Source: Mycolicibacterium vinylchloridicum (GTDB lineage: Bacteria; Actinomycetota; Actinomycetes; Mycobacteriales; Mycobacteriaceae). Taken from it: a DNA stretch of 64,000 nucleotides. The notes beneath the pieces were generated by a model. It searched no databases. It was not told the DNA's origin and was given only the letters and a program-made list of their open reading frames with translations. Location of the stretch: the NCBI RefSeq assembly GCF_013404075.1, contig NZ_JACBJQ010000003.1, positions 186,001 through 250,000 on the forward strand, read 5' to 3'. Position 1 is the first letter of the stretch, and the number at the start of each line of letters is the position of its first letter. Below, piece after piece: positions 1 to 8,928 of the stretch. The position numbers and the translations under genes were made by a program.

Positions 1-1774
1 ACTGCAGCAGGGTCCACTCGGCGCAATTGGGCGCCCAGATGCCGACCCGGTCACCCTTGTCGATGCCAGATGAGATCAAAGCCCTTGCCAACGAGTCGAT
101 TTCACGGTTGAGTTCGGCATAGGTCCATCGTCGGCCGGTCGCGACGTCGACCAGCGCGTCGACATCGGGATGGGCCGCGACGGTGCGCTCGAAGTTCTCG
201 CCGATGGTCTCGTCCAGCAGTTCAACGCCATCGGGTCCGGCCGAATACGACAACGGTGCGCCGTTCCGATCGCGCAGGACGGTCTTGAGCACCTTGCCGC
301 TCGCGTTGCGGGGCAACGCCTCGACGATGGCGACGCGGCGTGGCCGTTTGTAGGCGGCCAGATGCTCGCGGCAGTGTGACTCGATCTCATCCGCCGACGG
401 CGGGTCGGCGGGATCGCGCGGCACGATCACGGCCAGGGGAGTCTCGCCCCACTTCGGATCCGGCACACCGATGACGGCCACCTCGGCGATCTTCGGGTGC
501 GCCGCCAGCACGTTCTCCACCTCGGCGCTGTAGATGTTCTCTCCGCCGGAAATGATCATGTCTTTCTTCCGATCGACCACGTAGATGTAGCCGTCCTCAT
601 CCTGCCTGACCAGATCACCGGAATGGAACCATCCGCCGCGAAAAGCCTCCGCGGTCTCGGCGGGTTTGTTCCAGTAGCCGGCCATCACCAGGGGGCCCTG
701 ATAGACGATCTCGCCGACGGTGCCCGGCACGACGTCGTTCATGTCGTCGTCGACTATGCGGGCCTCTACGTTGAGCATCGGCGTGCCCACCGAGCCGATC
801 TTTGCCAGTGCGTCATCGCCGCGCAGCAGGCAGGTGATCGGACTGCACTCGGTCTGCCCGAAGGCGGCGATGATCTCGGCCCCTGGGAAGACGTCGGTCA
901 TGTTTCGCAGCAGGGTGGTCGAGGCCGGCGCGGCACCCCACCAGATGCGCCGCAGACAGGACAGGTCCCACTCAGCGAGTCCGTCCATCGCGCAGACGAT
1001 CTGCCACTGCGCCGGAGTCATCCAGCACGAGGTCACCCGCTCGGCGACGATGGTGCGCACCGTCGCCTCGGCGTCGAACCCGCCCGATGAGGGGATGACG
1101 ACCTTGCCGCCGGTGAGGAACGCCGGCAACATGCCGGACACCCCGGCGGTGTGGAACAGTGGCGCAACGCCGAGCCAGCAGTCGTCGTCGGCGCGGTGGC
1201 CCAGCGTGCCGATCGAGCTAAAGGCGTGAAGGTACAGGTTACGGTGGTACAGCACAGCACCTTTGGGAAAGCCGGTGGTCCCTGAGGTGTACATGATGAA
1301 CGCGGGGTCGTTGTCGCCAACGGAGACGTCGACGGGTTCCGCACTGGCGTCGTCGATGGCGCTCTCCAGCGTGCCGTCGATGGTCAGGGTGGTGTGCACC
1401 GATTCCGCCGATCCGACCGATGGTGCCAGTGCGGCGTCGACGACCACGGCTGTGGCGCCGCTGTCGGCCAGCAGGTACGCGATCTCGTCGGCGACCAGGC
1501 GGAAGTTCAACGGCACCACCACGGCACCCAGACGCAATGTGGCGAACCAGGTTTCGACGAGTTCGAGACTGTTGAGGCCCAGCACCGCGACTCGGTCGCC
1601 GCGGCCGATGCCGCGTTGTGCGAGTGCGTTGGCCAGGCGGGTCACCCGGATATCGGTCTGTTTGAACGTCGCCCGGCGGTTCGGGTCGGCGAATGCGACG
1701 GCGTCGGGACGCACCCGGGCATGCCGGGCGAGGGTGTCGCTGAGTGTGATGCCGGTCGATGCGGAGGTGGTCAT
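1..1774 (-). CDS. Tandem acyl-CoA synthetase (FadD-FadD fusion), 3' end cut by window edge
   Basis: This gene would activate carboxylic acids to acyl-AMP and then acyl-CoA, feeding the acyl-CoA dehydrogenases encoded just upstream. The first domain (about residues 1-500) is a complete ANL ligase with the P-loop TSGTTGFPKG near residue 165, the YRSGD-type region seen as WFHSGD, and the catalytic lysine in SGKVLKTVL near residue 499. The same open frame continues without a stop into a second ligase N-terminus: GENFERTVAAHPD, then RRWTYAELN, then DRVGIWAPNCAEW, cut at the window start. I checked this junction codon by codon. The ATG overlaps the TGA of the upstream dehydrogenase (ATGA), so translation is probably coupled. 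A single FadD is usually about 500-560 residues, so the full protein should be about twice that. The substrate is unknown. Confidence 0.85.
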   Translation of the reverse strand, partial: MTTSASTGITLSDTLARHARVRPDAVAFADPNRRATFKQTDIRVTRLANALAQRGIGRGDRVAVLGLNSLELVETWFATLRLGAVVVPLNFRLVADEIAYLLADSGATAVVVDAALAPSVGSAESVHTTLTIDGTLESAIDDASAEPVDVSVGDNDPAFIMYTSGTTGFPKGAVLYHRNLYLHAFSSIGTLGHRADDDCWLGVAPLFHTAGVSGMLPAFLTGGKVVIPSSGGFDAEATVRTIVAERVTSCWMTPAQWQIVCAMDGLAEWDLSCLRRIWWGAAPASTTLLRNMTDVFPGAEIIAAFGQTECSPITCLLRGDDALAKIGSVGTPMLNVEARIVDDDMNDVVPGTVGEIVYQGPLVMAGYWNKPAETAEAFRGGWFHSGDLVRQDEDGYIYVVDRKKDMIISGGENIYSAEVENVLAAHPKIAEVAVIGVPDPKWGETPLAVIVPRDPADPPSADEIESHCREHLAAYKRPRRVAIVEALPRNASGKVLKTVLRDRNGAPLSYSAGPDGVELLDETIGENFERTVAAHPDVDALVDVATGRRWTYAELNREIDSLARALISSGIDKGDRVGIWAPNCAEWTLLQ

Positions 1775-2865
1775 AAGCCGACCCGGTCGGCCAGAAGTGC
1801 CCGGTGCTGAGTGCTACTGCCGAACAGCGCCGCCGTGGTCTTGGCGCGACGCAGGTAGAGGTGCAGGTCGTGCTCCCACGTGAAGGCGATGCCGCCGTGC
1901 ACCTGGGTGGCTGTCCCCGCACACTGGGTGAACGTGTCGGCGGCCTGTGCCTTCACCAGCGGCGCGGCGATGGCGAGTTCGCCGGGGTCGTCGGCACTCA
2001 TCGCCGCGAACATGACCGCCACCCTGGTCGCGTCGATCTCGATCGCCATCTCGGCACACATGTGTTTGACCGCCTGGAACATGCCGATCGCCCGGTCGAA
2101 TTGTCTTCTGCTACAAGAATACTCGACGCTGAGCTCAAGGCAGGCCTCGGCGCCGCCGAGCATCTCGGCTGCCAGCAGCACTCGGGCGATGTCGAAGACC
2201 CGCTCGATTTGATCCGGTGCCGCGTCGAGGGGTTCGGCCACGGCATTCCGCAACGTCACGCGCGCGACAGGTCGGGTGATGTCGAATGCCGGCAGTCGCT
2301 CGACGCTGACGCCGGGAGTATCGGCGTTGACGACGTACAGTCCGACACCCTCCTCGGCGAGCGCTGCGATGACGAACATCGCGGCGACGTGGCCGTGCAG
2401 AACAGGGGCGCATACGCCGTTCAGTACGGTGCGCCCGTCGTCGCGGGCGGCCGACACTGTGGCAGATGCCGGGTCGGCAGCGCCCGGCCGGGTCGCCCCG
2501 AACGCGGCGATACGGGCACCGCCGAGCAGTCCGGGTAGTAGACGCTGACGCTGTTCCTCGCTTCCCGCGCTCAGCACGGCGTGCACGGCGAATGCGTGGG
2601 ATGCCAATGGAACCGGGGTCAGTGCGCGGCCGAACTCCTCGAACACGATCGCCGATTCGACCAGCGAGCCGCCCACGCCGCCGTACTCCGTCGGGACCGG
2701 CAGGCCGGGGAGTTCCAGTTCGCGGCACAGCCGTTGCCACAACCTCTCGTCGTGGCCGTGTGCGCCGGCGACCTCGCGTACCCACGACAGTGGCGTGGCC
2801 TCCTGCAGGAAGGCGCGCATCGAATCGCGAAAGTCCAATTGTTCGGTGCTGTACCGAAAATCCAT
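1771..2865 (-). CDS. Acyl-CoA dehydrogenase (FadE-type), probable partner subunit
   Basis: FAD-dependent acyl-CoA dehydrogenase of 364 residues. The N-terminal helical part begins YSTEQLDFRDSMRAFL, the middle beta domain is short and poorly conserved, and the C-terminus carries the family stretch QVHGGIAFTWEHDLHLYLRR. It lies 1 bp downstream of a second dehydrogenase and overlaps the following ligase by 4 bp. In mycobacterial sterol catabolism, adjacent FadE pairs form alpha2beta2 heterotetramers in which only one subunit supplies the catalytic base. This shorter, divergent member next to a canonical one fits that arrangement, but that is inference. It should introduce an alpha,beta double bond into an acyl-CoA for the hydratase encoded upstream. 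Confidence 0.85.
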   Translation of the reverse strand: MDFRYSTEQLDFRDSMRAFLQEATPLSWVREVAGAHGHDERLWQRLCRELELPGLPVPTEYGGVGGSLVESAIVFEEFGRALTPVPLASHAFAVHAVLSAGSEEQRQRLLPGLLGGARIAAFGATRPGAADPASATVSAARDDGRTVLNGVCAPVLHGHVAAMFVIAALAEEGVGLYVVNADTPGVSVERLPAFDITRPVARVTLRNAVAEPLDAAPDQIERVFDIARVLLAAEMLGGAEACLELSVEYSCSRRQFDRAIGMFQAVKHMCAEMAIEIDATRVAVMFAAMSADDPGELAIAAPLVKAQAADTFTQCAGTATQVHGGIAFTWEHDLHLYLRRAKTTAALFGSSTQHRALLADRVGL

Positions 2866-2866
2866 G

Positions 2867-4081
2867 TCAGCGTGGCTCCTTGGGAAGTCCGAGTAGCTGT
2901 TCGCCGATCACATTGCGCTGGATCTGCGAGCTGCCCGCGTAGATGGTCGCGGCACGTGCATAGAGGAATTCGTCCAGCCAGCAGGCTGCGGAGTTGGGTG
3001 TGCCGGGTACCGGGATGATCAGCGCCTCACCGTTTCCCGGCCCGTCGGCGGACAGCGCATCGACTCCGATGATGTCGACAGCCAGGTCGGTGTAGCGCTG
3101 GAAGTATTCGCTCCAGACCACCTTGTTGATCGCGGCCTCGGCGCCGGGGCGCTGCCCGTTCAGCAGTGCGGTCAGACCGCGGTAGCCCTGGTAGCGCAGG
3201 ATCTGCACACGCGAGTAGCACCACGCCAGCTCATCGCGGATCAGCGGATCGGTGTTCCGGCCGCGCTCCTTGGCGAGCTGCCGCAGCCAATCCAGCCCTC
3301 GACCGAACTCAATTGCCGCAGTGGTGATCTGGGACCCCCGCTCAAAGCCGAGGACGGTCATCGCGGTCGCCCAGCCACCGCCGACACCGCCCAGTACATC
3401 GGTGGCCTTCGCGCGGGCGTCGGTGAAGAAGACCTCGGAGAACGACGCGTGCCCGGCCGCGTTGACGATCGGCCGCACCACCACCCCGGGCTGGTCGACC
3501 GGCACCAACAACATCGACAGGCCCTTGTGCTTCGGCATCTCGGGGTCGGTGCGGGCCAGTACGAAGATCCAGTTGGCCGTCGGACCCGCCGACGTCCAGA
3601 TCTTCTGGCCGTTGATCACCCACTCACTCCCGTCGAGAACAGCTTTCGTTCGCACCGACGCGAGATCCGACCCCGCCTCCGGTTCGGAGAAGCCCTGGCA
3701 CCAGCGGTCCTCCCCGGACAGGATGCGTGGCAGGAAATGCTTCTTCTGTTGCTCGGTGCCGACGGCGATCAGGGTGTTGCCCAGCAGATCAATGCCGAAC
3801 ATGTCGTTCTCGTCGCGCTCGGGTGCGCCACCGCGGGAGAATTCCTCGGCCAGCACCGCCTGCTCGATCACGGACAGACCGCCGCCGCCGTATTCCTTGG
3901 GCCAGGAGACGGCCACCAACCCACGGTCGGCGAGGACCTTGCGCCACCGATGCCGGAGATCTTCCCGTTCTTCGGGGGGCAGCGCGCCGGGTCCGGTCCA
4001 GTCCGGGGGCAGATGTTCGGCCAGGAATGCCCGGATCTCGTCGCGAAACGACTGCGCTTCGGGGGGATAGTCGATGTCCAC
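2867..4081 (-). CDS. Acyl-CoA dehydrogenase (FadE-type), canonical subunit
   Basis: 404-residue FAD-dependent acyl-CoA dehydrogenase, the normal length for the family. Visible signatures are the N-terminal [25 protein letters not shown], the FAD-binding strand [25 protein letters not shown], and the C-terminal [20 protein letters not shown]. The Glu in LGFERGS is a candidate catalytic base. The gene sits between the enoyl-CoA hydratase and the second dehydrogenase with almost no spacing, so the four minus-strand genes from about 5.0 kb to the window start are one operon. It oxidises an acyl-CoA and passes electrons to ETF. The acyl group is not readable from sequence. Confidence 0.9.
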   Translation of the reverse strand: MDIDYPPEAQSFRDEIRAFLAEHLPPDWTGPGALPPEEREDLRHRWRKVLADRGLVAVSWPKEYGGGGLSVIEQAVLAEEFSRGGAPERDENDMFGIDLLGNTLIAVGTEQQKKHFLPRILSGEDRWCQGFSEPEAGSDLASVRTKAVLDGSEWVINGQKIWTSAGPTANWIFVLARTDPEMPKHKGLSMLLVPVDQPGVVVRPIVNAAGHASFSEVFFTDARAKATDVLGGVGGGWATAMTVLGFERGSQITTAAIEFGRGLDWLRQLAKERGRNTDPLIRDELAWCYSRVQILRYQGYRGLTALLNGQRPGAEAAINKVVWSEYFQRYTDLAVDIIGVDALSADGPGNGEALIIPVPGTPNSAACWLDEFLYARAATIYAGSSQIQRNVIGEQLLGLPKEPR

Positions 4082-4098
4082 CTGTGCTTCGCTCCCGA

Positions 4099-4995
4099 TC
4101 AGGGCCGGTTCTTGGCAGCAGGCAGGATTTCCGGGGCCAGCCGCCAGTCTTCGAGTCCGTCCTCGACGGTGCCGATCCCCAGCGGGTTGCCATTGATCTC
4201 CGCCCAGTGCGAGTGGTTGAGCTGGTGGAGTGAGAAGCAGGCATCCAGGGCGGTGGAGAAGCCCATGGCGTCGACGGTCTGGTTCACCGATTCCTTGATC
4301 AGCAGGGAGGCGACGGTCGGCACCTTGGCGATGCGCCGGGCGAACTCGATGGTGCGCGCCGAGAGCTCATCGGTCGGGAAGACCTTGCTGACCATGCCGA
4401 GCCCGTGGGCGTCGTCGGCGCTCAGCGAGTCGCCGGTGAGCAGCAGTTCTTTGGCCTTGCGGGGGCCGAACTCCCAGGGATGGCCGAAGTACTCCACCCC
4501 GCACATCCCCAGCCGGGTACCGACCACGTCGGCGAAGATCGTGTCGTCGGCGGCGACGATCAGATCGCAGCACCAGGTCAGCATGAGGCCGGCGGACAGG
4601 ACCAGTCCGTGCACCTCGGCGATCGTGATCTTGCGCAGATTGCGCCACCGCTTGGTGTTCTGGAAGAAGTAGTGCCACTCCTGCCGGTGCCGGGCCTCGG
4701 CGCCGGTCAGCGTCCCACCATTGCACTGGTAGGTGGGGTGCTGGCCGGGGCCGGTGGAGCGTTCCCGGACGTCGTCGGAGGATCCGAGGTCGTGACCGGC
4801 CGAGAAGCACGGGCCCGCGCCGCGCAGGATGACAACTCGCACGGTGTCGTCCTCTTCGGCCAGCTCGAACGCCGTCCCGAGCTCGACGAGCATCCCGCGG
4901 TTCTGCGCGTTGCGCTGTTTCGGGCGATCGAGCGTGATCACCGCGATCCGGCCGTCGTCGATCACGTCATAGGCGATGTAGTCGAAATGCTGCAC
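4099..4995 (-). CDS. Enoyl-CoA hydratase/isomerase (crotonase family)
   Basis: Crotonase-fold protein of 298 residues, first gene of the minus-strand beta-oxidation operon. It has the family opening [16 protein letters not shown], the oxyanion-hole segment [13 protein letters not shown], and the second oxyanion region [13 protein letters not shown] longer in-frame ATG exists at 5085. I prefer the GTG at 4995 because the purine-rich AAGGGAG lies a few bases upstream and the family homology begins right there ([12 protein letters not shown]). It should hydrate an enoyl-CoA made by the downstream FadE pair. The charged EVHG and later residues that separate hydratases from isomerases are not decisive here. 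Confidence 0.88.
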   Translation of the reverse strand: MQHFDYIAYDVIDDGRIAVITLDRPKQRNAQNRGMLVELGTAFELAEEDDTVRVVILRGAGPCFSAGHDLGSSDDVRERSTGPGQHPTYQCNGGTLTGAEARHRQEWHYFFQNTKRWRNLRKITIAEVHGLVLSAGLMLTWCCDLIVAADDTIFADVVGTRLGMCGVEYFGHPWEFGPRKAKELLLTGDSLSADDAHGLGMVSKVFPTDELSARTIEFARRIAKVPTVASLLIKESVNQTVDAMGFSTALDACFSLHQLNHSHWAEINGNPLGIGTVEDGLEDWRLAPEILPAAKNRP

Positions 4996-5091
4996 GAATG
5001 CTCCCTTCCCAAGCTGGCTATGGCCGCCGCTGATGCAGCACGCTACGCGGGCAACGATGAAAATGTCCATAGCCGATACGCTCATATAAAA

Positions 5092-5154
5092 ACTAGCAGG
5101 TGACTAAACAAGCAAGAAAAATGGTTCTTGCATCGGATCAAGTATCTTGCTAGT
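5092..5154. promoter_or_regulatory. Nested inverted repeats in divergent promoter region
   Basis: Between the hydratase and the flavin oxygenase lie a perfect 7-bp inverted repeat with 6-bp spacer (GCAAGAA at 5112-5118, TTCTTGC at 5125-5131) and a second, outer perfect pair (ACTAGCA at 5092-5098, TGCTAGT at 5148-5154). The placement between two divergent operons of one apparent pathway suggests operator sites, possibly for the tandem TetR regulator encoded at 11.9-13.1 kb. That assignment is inference. Confidence 0.45.
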
Positions 5155-5239
5155 ACTGTGTTGAATGTCGAAAGAGGCGGTGCACGTCGCAGCTGACAGA
5201 TCAGGCGCGCTTGCCCGACCACTACCGAGAGGGTTCACG

Positions 5240-6349
5240 ATGGAGATCGGACTTTTCCTGATGCCGGCACATCCACCGGAGCGCAGCCTGTACGACGCGA
5301 CCCAGTGGGACCTAGACCTGATCACGCTGGCCGACGAGCTCGGCTATGTCGAGGCGTGGGTCGGCGAGCACTTCACGGTGCCGTGGGAACCGATCTGCGC
5401 GCCGGACCTGCTGCTGGCTCAGGCACTGCTACGCACCAAGAACATCAAGCTCGCCCCCGGCGCTCACCTGCTCCCGTATCACCATCCGGTCGAGCTGGCC
5501 CACCGAGTGGCGTACTTCGACCACCTCGCGCAGGGCCGTTTCATGCTCGGTGTCGGCGCCAGCGGCATTCCGGGGGACTGGGCACTGTTCGACGTCGACG
5601 GCAAGAACGGCGAGCACCGCGAGATGACCCGCGAGGCACTCGAGATCATGCTCAAGGTCTGGACCGAGGACCAGCCGTGGGAGTTCCGCGGAAAGTACTG
5701 GAATGCCAACGGAATCGCGCCGATGTTCGAGGGCTTGATGAAGCGGCATATCAAGCCGTTCCAGGCACCCCACCCGCCGATCGGAGTCACCGGATTCAGT
5801 GCCGGTTCTGAGACGCTGAAGCTGGCCGGCGAGCGTGGTTATCTCCCGATGAGCCTGGACCTGAACGCCGAATATGTTGCCACGCACTGGGATGCGGTGC
5901 TGGAAGGTGCCGAACGGTCCGGGCGGACACCGGATCGCCGGGATTGGCGACTGGTGCGTGAGGTCGTCGTCGCCGAAACCGACGAGCAGGCCTTCCGCTA
6001 TGCCGTCGACGGCATGATGGGCCGCAACATGCGCGAGTACGTCCTGCCGACGTTCCGGATGTTCGGGATGACCAAGTTCTACAAGCACAACCCATCGGTA
6101 CCGGACGAGGATGTGACCCCGGAGTACTTGGCCGAGAACACCTTTGTGGTCGGCTCGGTCGAGACGGTGGTCGACAAGCTGGAGGCCACCTACGACCAGG
6201 TTGGTGGATTCGGGCACCTTCTGATCCTCGGTTTCGACTACCTCGACAATCCGGGTCCGTGGAAGGAGTCCATGCGACTGCTGGCTGAAGAGGTGATGCC
6301 GCGGCTCAACGCCCGCATCGCCAAGAAACCGGCGTCGTTGATCGTCTGA
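5240..6349 (+). CDS. LLM-class flavin-dependent oxidoreductase, limonene-monooxygenase-like
   Basis: Luciferase-like TIM-barrel oxygenase of 369 residues. The start MEIGLFLMPAHPPERS, EAWVGEHF, the LPYHHPVELAH segment and FMLGVGASG are typical of the LimB/bacterial-luciferase class, which uses reduced FMN (or F420 in some mycobacterial members). An in-frame ATG at 5165 would add 25 residues of low similarity. I prefer 5240 because GAGAGGG lies just upstream. It is the first gene of a plus-strand operon with a reductase-monooxygenase fusion and an epoxide hydrolase, so oxygenation of an alkene, for example a terpene, to an epoxide is a reasonable guess rather than something the sequence proves. 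Confidence 0.85.
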   Translation: MEIGLFLMPAHPPERSLYDATQWDLDLITLADELGYVEAWVGEHFTVPWEPICAPDLLLAQALLRTKNIKLAPGAHLLPYHHPVELAHRVAYFDHLAQGRFMLGVGASGIPGDWALFDVDGKNGEHREMTREALEIMLKVWTEDQPWEFRGKYWNANGIAPMFEGLMKRHIKPFQAPHPPIGVTGFSAGSETLKLAGERGYLPMSLDLNAEYVATHWDAVLEGAERSGRTPDRRDWRLVREVVVAETDEQAFRYAVDGMMGRNMREYVLPTFRMFGMTKFYKHNPSVPDEDVTPEYLAENTFVVGSVETVVDKLEATYDQVGGFGHLLILGFDYLDNPGPWKESMRLLAEEVMPRLNARIAKKPASLIV

Positions 6350-6365
6350 CGAGAGGACGGGAGAA

Positions 6366-8915
6366 ATGCAGGTGGCCAGAGACGTCCCAGCGATCACCGT
6401 GCGGTATTCGGACGGAACGTCCAAGACGATGCCGGTGCAGCCGGATCAGTCGATCCTGGAGGCTGCCGAGGAACACGGCATCGCGATCGTCAACGAATGC
6501 CAGAGCGGGATCTGCGGGACCTGCGTAGCCACCTGTGCCTCAGGCGATTACGAGATGGGTCGCACCGAAGGGCTATCCGAGGTCGAACGGGATGCCCGCA
6601 AGGTGCTGACGTGTCAGACCTTCGCGAAGTCCGACTGTGTGATCAACCTGCAGTACCCCGCCGATGACAATGCCGCGCGGATCGTGACCGGAATTGGTGT
6701 GGTCACCGCGGTGGAGCGGGTCTCGCCGACAACGGCGCTGCTGCGTATCGACGTCTCGGGGCTGGACCCGCTGGTCTATCTGCCCGGGCAGTTCGCTCAG
6801 TTACAGGTGCCAGGGACCACTGCGTGGCGCAACTACTCGTATGCGCATCCGGCCGACGGCCGCACCGAGGTGGAGTTCATCGTCCGACTGTTGCCCCAAG
6901 GTGTGATGTCGGACTATCTGCGCAACGACGCGAAACCCGGCGACCGAATCGCCATGCGGTGCAGCAAGGGTGGGTTCTTCCTCCGGCCGCCGGTGCGGCC
7001 GGTGGTTCTCGTGGCCGGCGGCACCGGATTGTCGGCGATCCTCGCGATGGCGCAGAGCCTGGACGACGGTCACCATCGGCCGGTCCATTTGTTGTACGCC
7101 GCATCCGAAGTCGAAGACCTGTGCAAGCTCGACGAACTCGAGGCGCTGAAGTGCCGGCTGCCCGGGCTGGAAGTCCACACCGTGGTCTCACGTCCGACCC
7201 CGGAATGGGACGGAGCGGTGGGCCGGGTCGCCGATGTCCTCGATGCGCGCATGTTCGATGGCGGCAACGCCGACGTTTATGTGTGCGGTCCGGCCGGGAT
7301 GGTCGACTCCACCCGAAAATGGCTAGACGACAACGGCATCCACGGCACTGGCCTGTACTACGAGAAATTCGTTGCCAGCGGGGCGGCGCGACGACGCACG
7401 CCGCCACGCCTGGACTACGCGACGATCGATCTGGCCGACGTCCGCCGCCGCGGCCGTGGAACTGCGGTGGTCGTCGGTGGCAGCATCGCGGGGATCGCCG
7501 CGGCCAAAGTGCTCAGTGAGACCTTCGACAAGGTCATCGTCTTGGAGAAGGACGCACCACACGCCCGCCGCGAGGGCAGGCCGGGAGCGGCTCAGGGCTG
7601 GCACCTGCATCATCTGCTGACCGCCGGGCGGATCGAACTGGAACGGTTCTTTCCAGGGATCATCGACGACATGGTCCGCGAAGGCGCGTTCGACGTCGAC
7701 ATGGCGGCCCAGTACCGTATTCGCCTGGGCGGGGCGTGGAAGAAGCCCGGTACCGGTCCCATCAAAATCGTCTGCGCCGGCCGGCCGCTGCTGGAGTGGT
7801 GTGTGCGACGCCGCCTGGATTCCGAACCGCGCATCAGCTTCCGCTACGAGTCCGAAGTGGCCGACCTGGTGTACGACCGCGCCGACAACACCGTCATCGG
7901 TGTCGCGGTCACTGCCGATAGCGATGAACTGGACCTGGTACCAGCCGAATTCGTCGTCGACGCCTCGGGAAAGAACACCCGCTTCCCGGAGTTCCTGGAC
8001 CGTATCGGGATCGGTTCTCCGGAAGTCGAACAGGACATCATCAACTGCTTCTACTCCACGATGTTCCACAAGGTGCCCCCCGAGCGGCAATGGGACGACA
8101 AGGTGATGGTCATCTGCTATGCGTACCGCCCCTACGAGGACACCTACGCCGCCCAGTACTACACCGACAGTTCACGCACCATCCTGTCCACGTCACTGGT
8201 TGCCTACAACTGTTATTCGCCGCCACGAACGGCTCAGGAGTTCCGCGAGTTCGCCGACCTTATGCCGTCGGCGGTGATCGGCGAGAACATCGACGGACTC
8301 GAGCCGGCCTCGCCGATCTACAACTTCCGCTACCCCAACATGCTGCGGCTGCACTATGAGAAGAAGCGCAACCTGCCGCGCGCTCTGCTCGTCGTCGGCG
8401 ATGCCTACACCAGTGCCGACCCGGTGTCCGGGCTGGGGATGACTCTGGCGCTCAAGGAAGTGCGGGAGATGCAGCTGCTGCTGGCTAAGTACGAACCCAA
8501 TCACCCGGAACTGCCGCACCGCTACTTCCGCGCCATCGCCAAGTTGGCCGACACCGCCTGGTTCGTCATCCGGGAACAGAACCTGCGTTTCGACTGGCTC
8601 AAGGACGCCCAAAAAAAGCGGCCCTTCTACTTCGGCGCACTCACCTGGTACATGGACCGGGTGATGGAGTTGGTGCACGACGATCCGGAGGTCTACAACG
8701 AGTTCCTCGCCGTCGTGCATCTGGTCAAACCGGCCGCGGCGCTGATGACGCCGAAGGTGGCCGCGCGGGTGGTCGGCAAGTGGGCCCGCACCAAACTGTC
8801 CGGAGAGAAGACCCTCATCGAACGCAACTACGAGAACCGCACCATCCCGACCCCCGACCGGCTCGGCCAAATCGAAGAAATCCCGGTCGATTTGGCGGCA
8901 ACCCGCTCCCACTAG
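6366..8915 (+). CDS. [2Fe-2S] ferredoxin reductase fused to an FAD-dependent monooxygenase
   Basis: 849-residue protein with two complete halves. Residues about 8-100 are a plant-type [2Fe-2S] ferredoxin (CQSGICGTC plus a fourth Cys in VLTCQTF). Residues 105-340 are the FAD and NAD(P) domains of a BenC-type reductase (WRNYSYAH, GGTGLSAILAM, VYVCGPAGM). After a linker, residues 365-849 are an FAD oxidoreductase of the geranylgeranyl-reductase/hydroxylase type (VVVGGSIAGIAAAK, GWHLHHLLTAGRIELE, VVGDAYTSADPVSGLGM). The halves are normally separate proteins. It may deliver NAD(P)H electrons to its own FAD domain, to the neighbouring LLM oxygenase, or both. RBS-like GGGAGA precedes the ATG, 16 bp after the oxygenase stop. 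Confidence 0.85.
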   Translation: MQVARDVPAITVRYSDGTSKTMPVQPDQSILEAAEEHGIAIVNECQSGICGTCVATCASGDYEMGRTEGLSEVERDARKVLTCQTFAKSDCVINLQYPADDNAARIVTGIGVVTAVERVSPTTALLRIDVSGLDPLVYLPGQFAQLQVPGTTAWRNYSYAHPADGRTEVEFIVRLLPQGVMSDYLRNDAKPGDRIAMRCSKGGFFLRPPVRPVVLVAGGTGLSAILAMAQSLDDGHHRPVHLLYAASEVEDLCKLDELEALKCRLPGLEVHTVVSRPTPEWDGAVGRVADVLDARMFDGGNADVYVCGPAGMVDSTRKWLDDNGIHGTGLYYEKFVASGAARRRTPPRLDYATIDLADVRRRGRGTAVVVGGSIAGIAAAKVLSETFDKVIVLEKDAPHARREGRPGAAQGWHLHHLLTAGRIELERFFPGIIDDMVREGAFDVDMAAQYRIRLGGAWKKPGTGPIKIVCAGRPLLEWCVRRRLDSEPRISFRYESEVADLVYDRADNTVIGVAVTADSDELDLVPAEFVVDASGKNTRFPEFLDRIGIGSPEVEQDIINCFYSTMFHKVPPERQWDDKVMVICYAYRPYEDTYAAQYYTDSSRTILSTSLVAYNCYSPPRTAQEFREFADLMPSAVIGENIDGLEPASPIYNFRYPNMLRLHYEKKRNLPRALLVVGDAYTSADPVSGLGMTLALKEVREMQLLLAKYEPNHPELPHRYFRAIAKLADTAWFVIREQNLRFDWLKDAQKKRPFYFGALTWYMDRVMELVHDDPEVYNEFLAVVHLVKPAAALMTPKVAARVVGKWARTKLSGEKTLIERNYENRTIPTPDRLGQIEEIPVDLAATRSH

Positions 8916-8928
8916 AGAAGAGGCTCAG

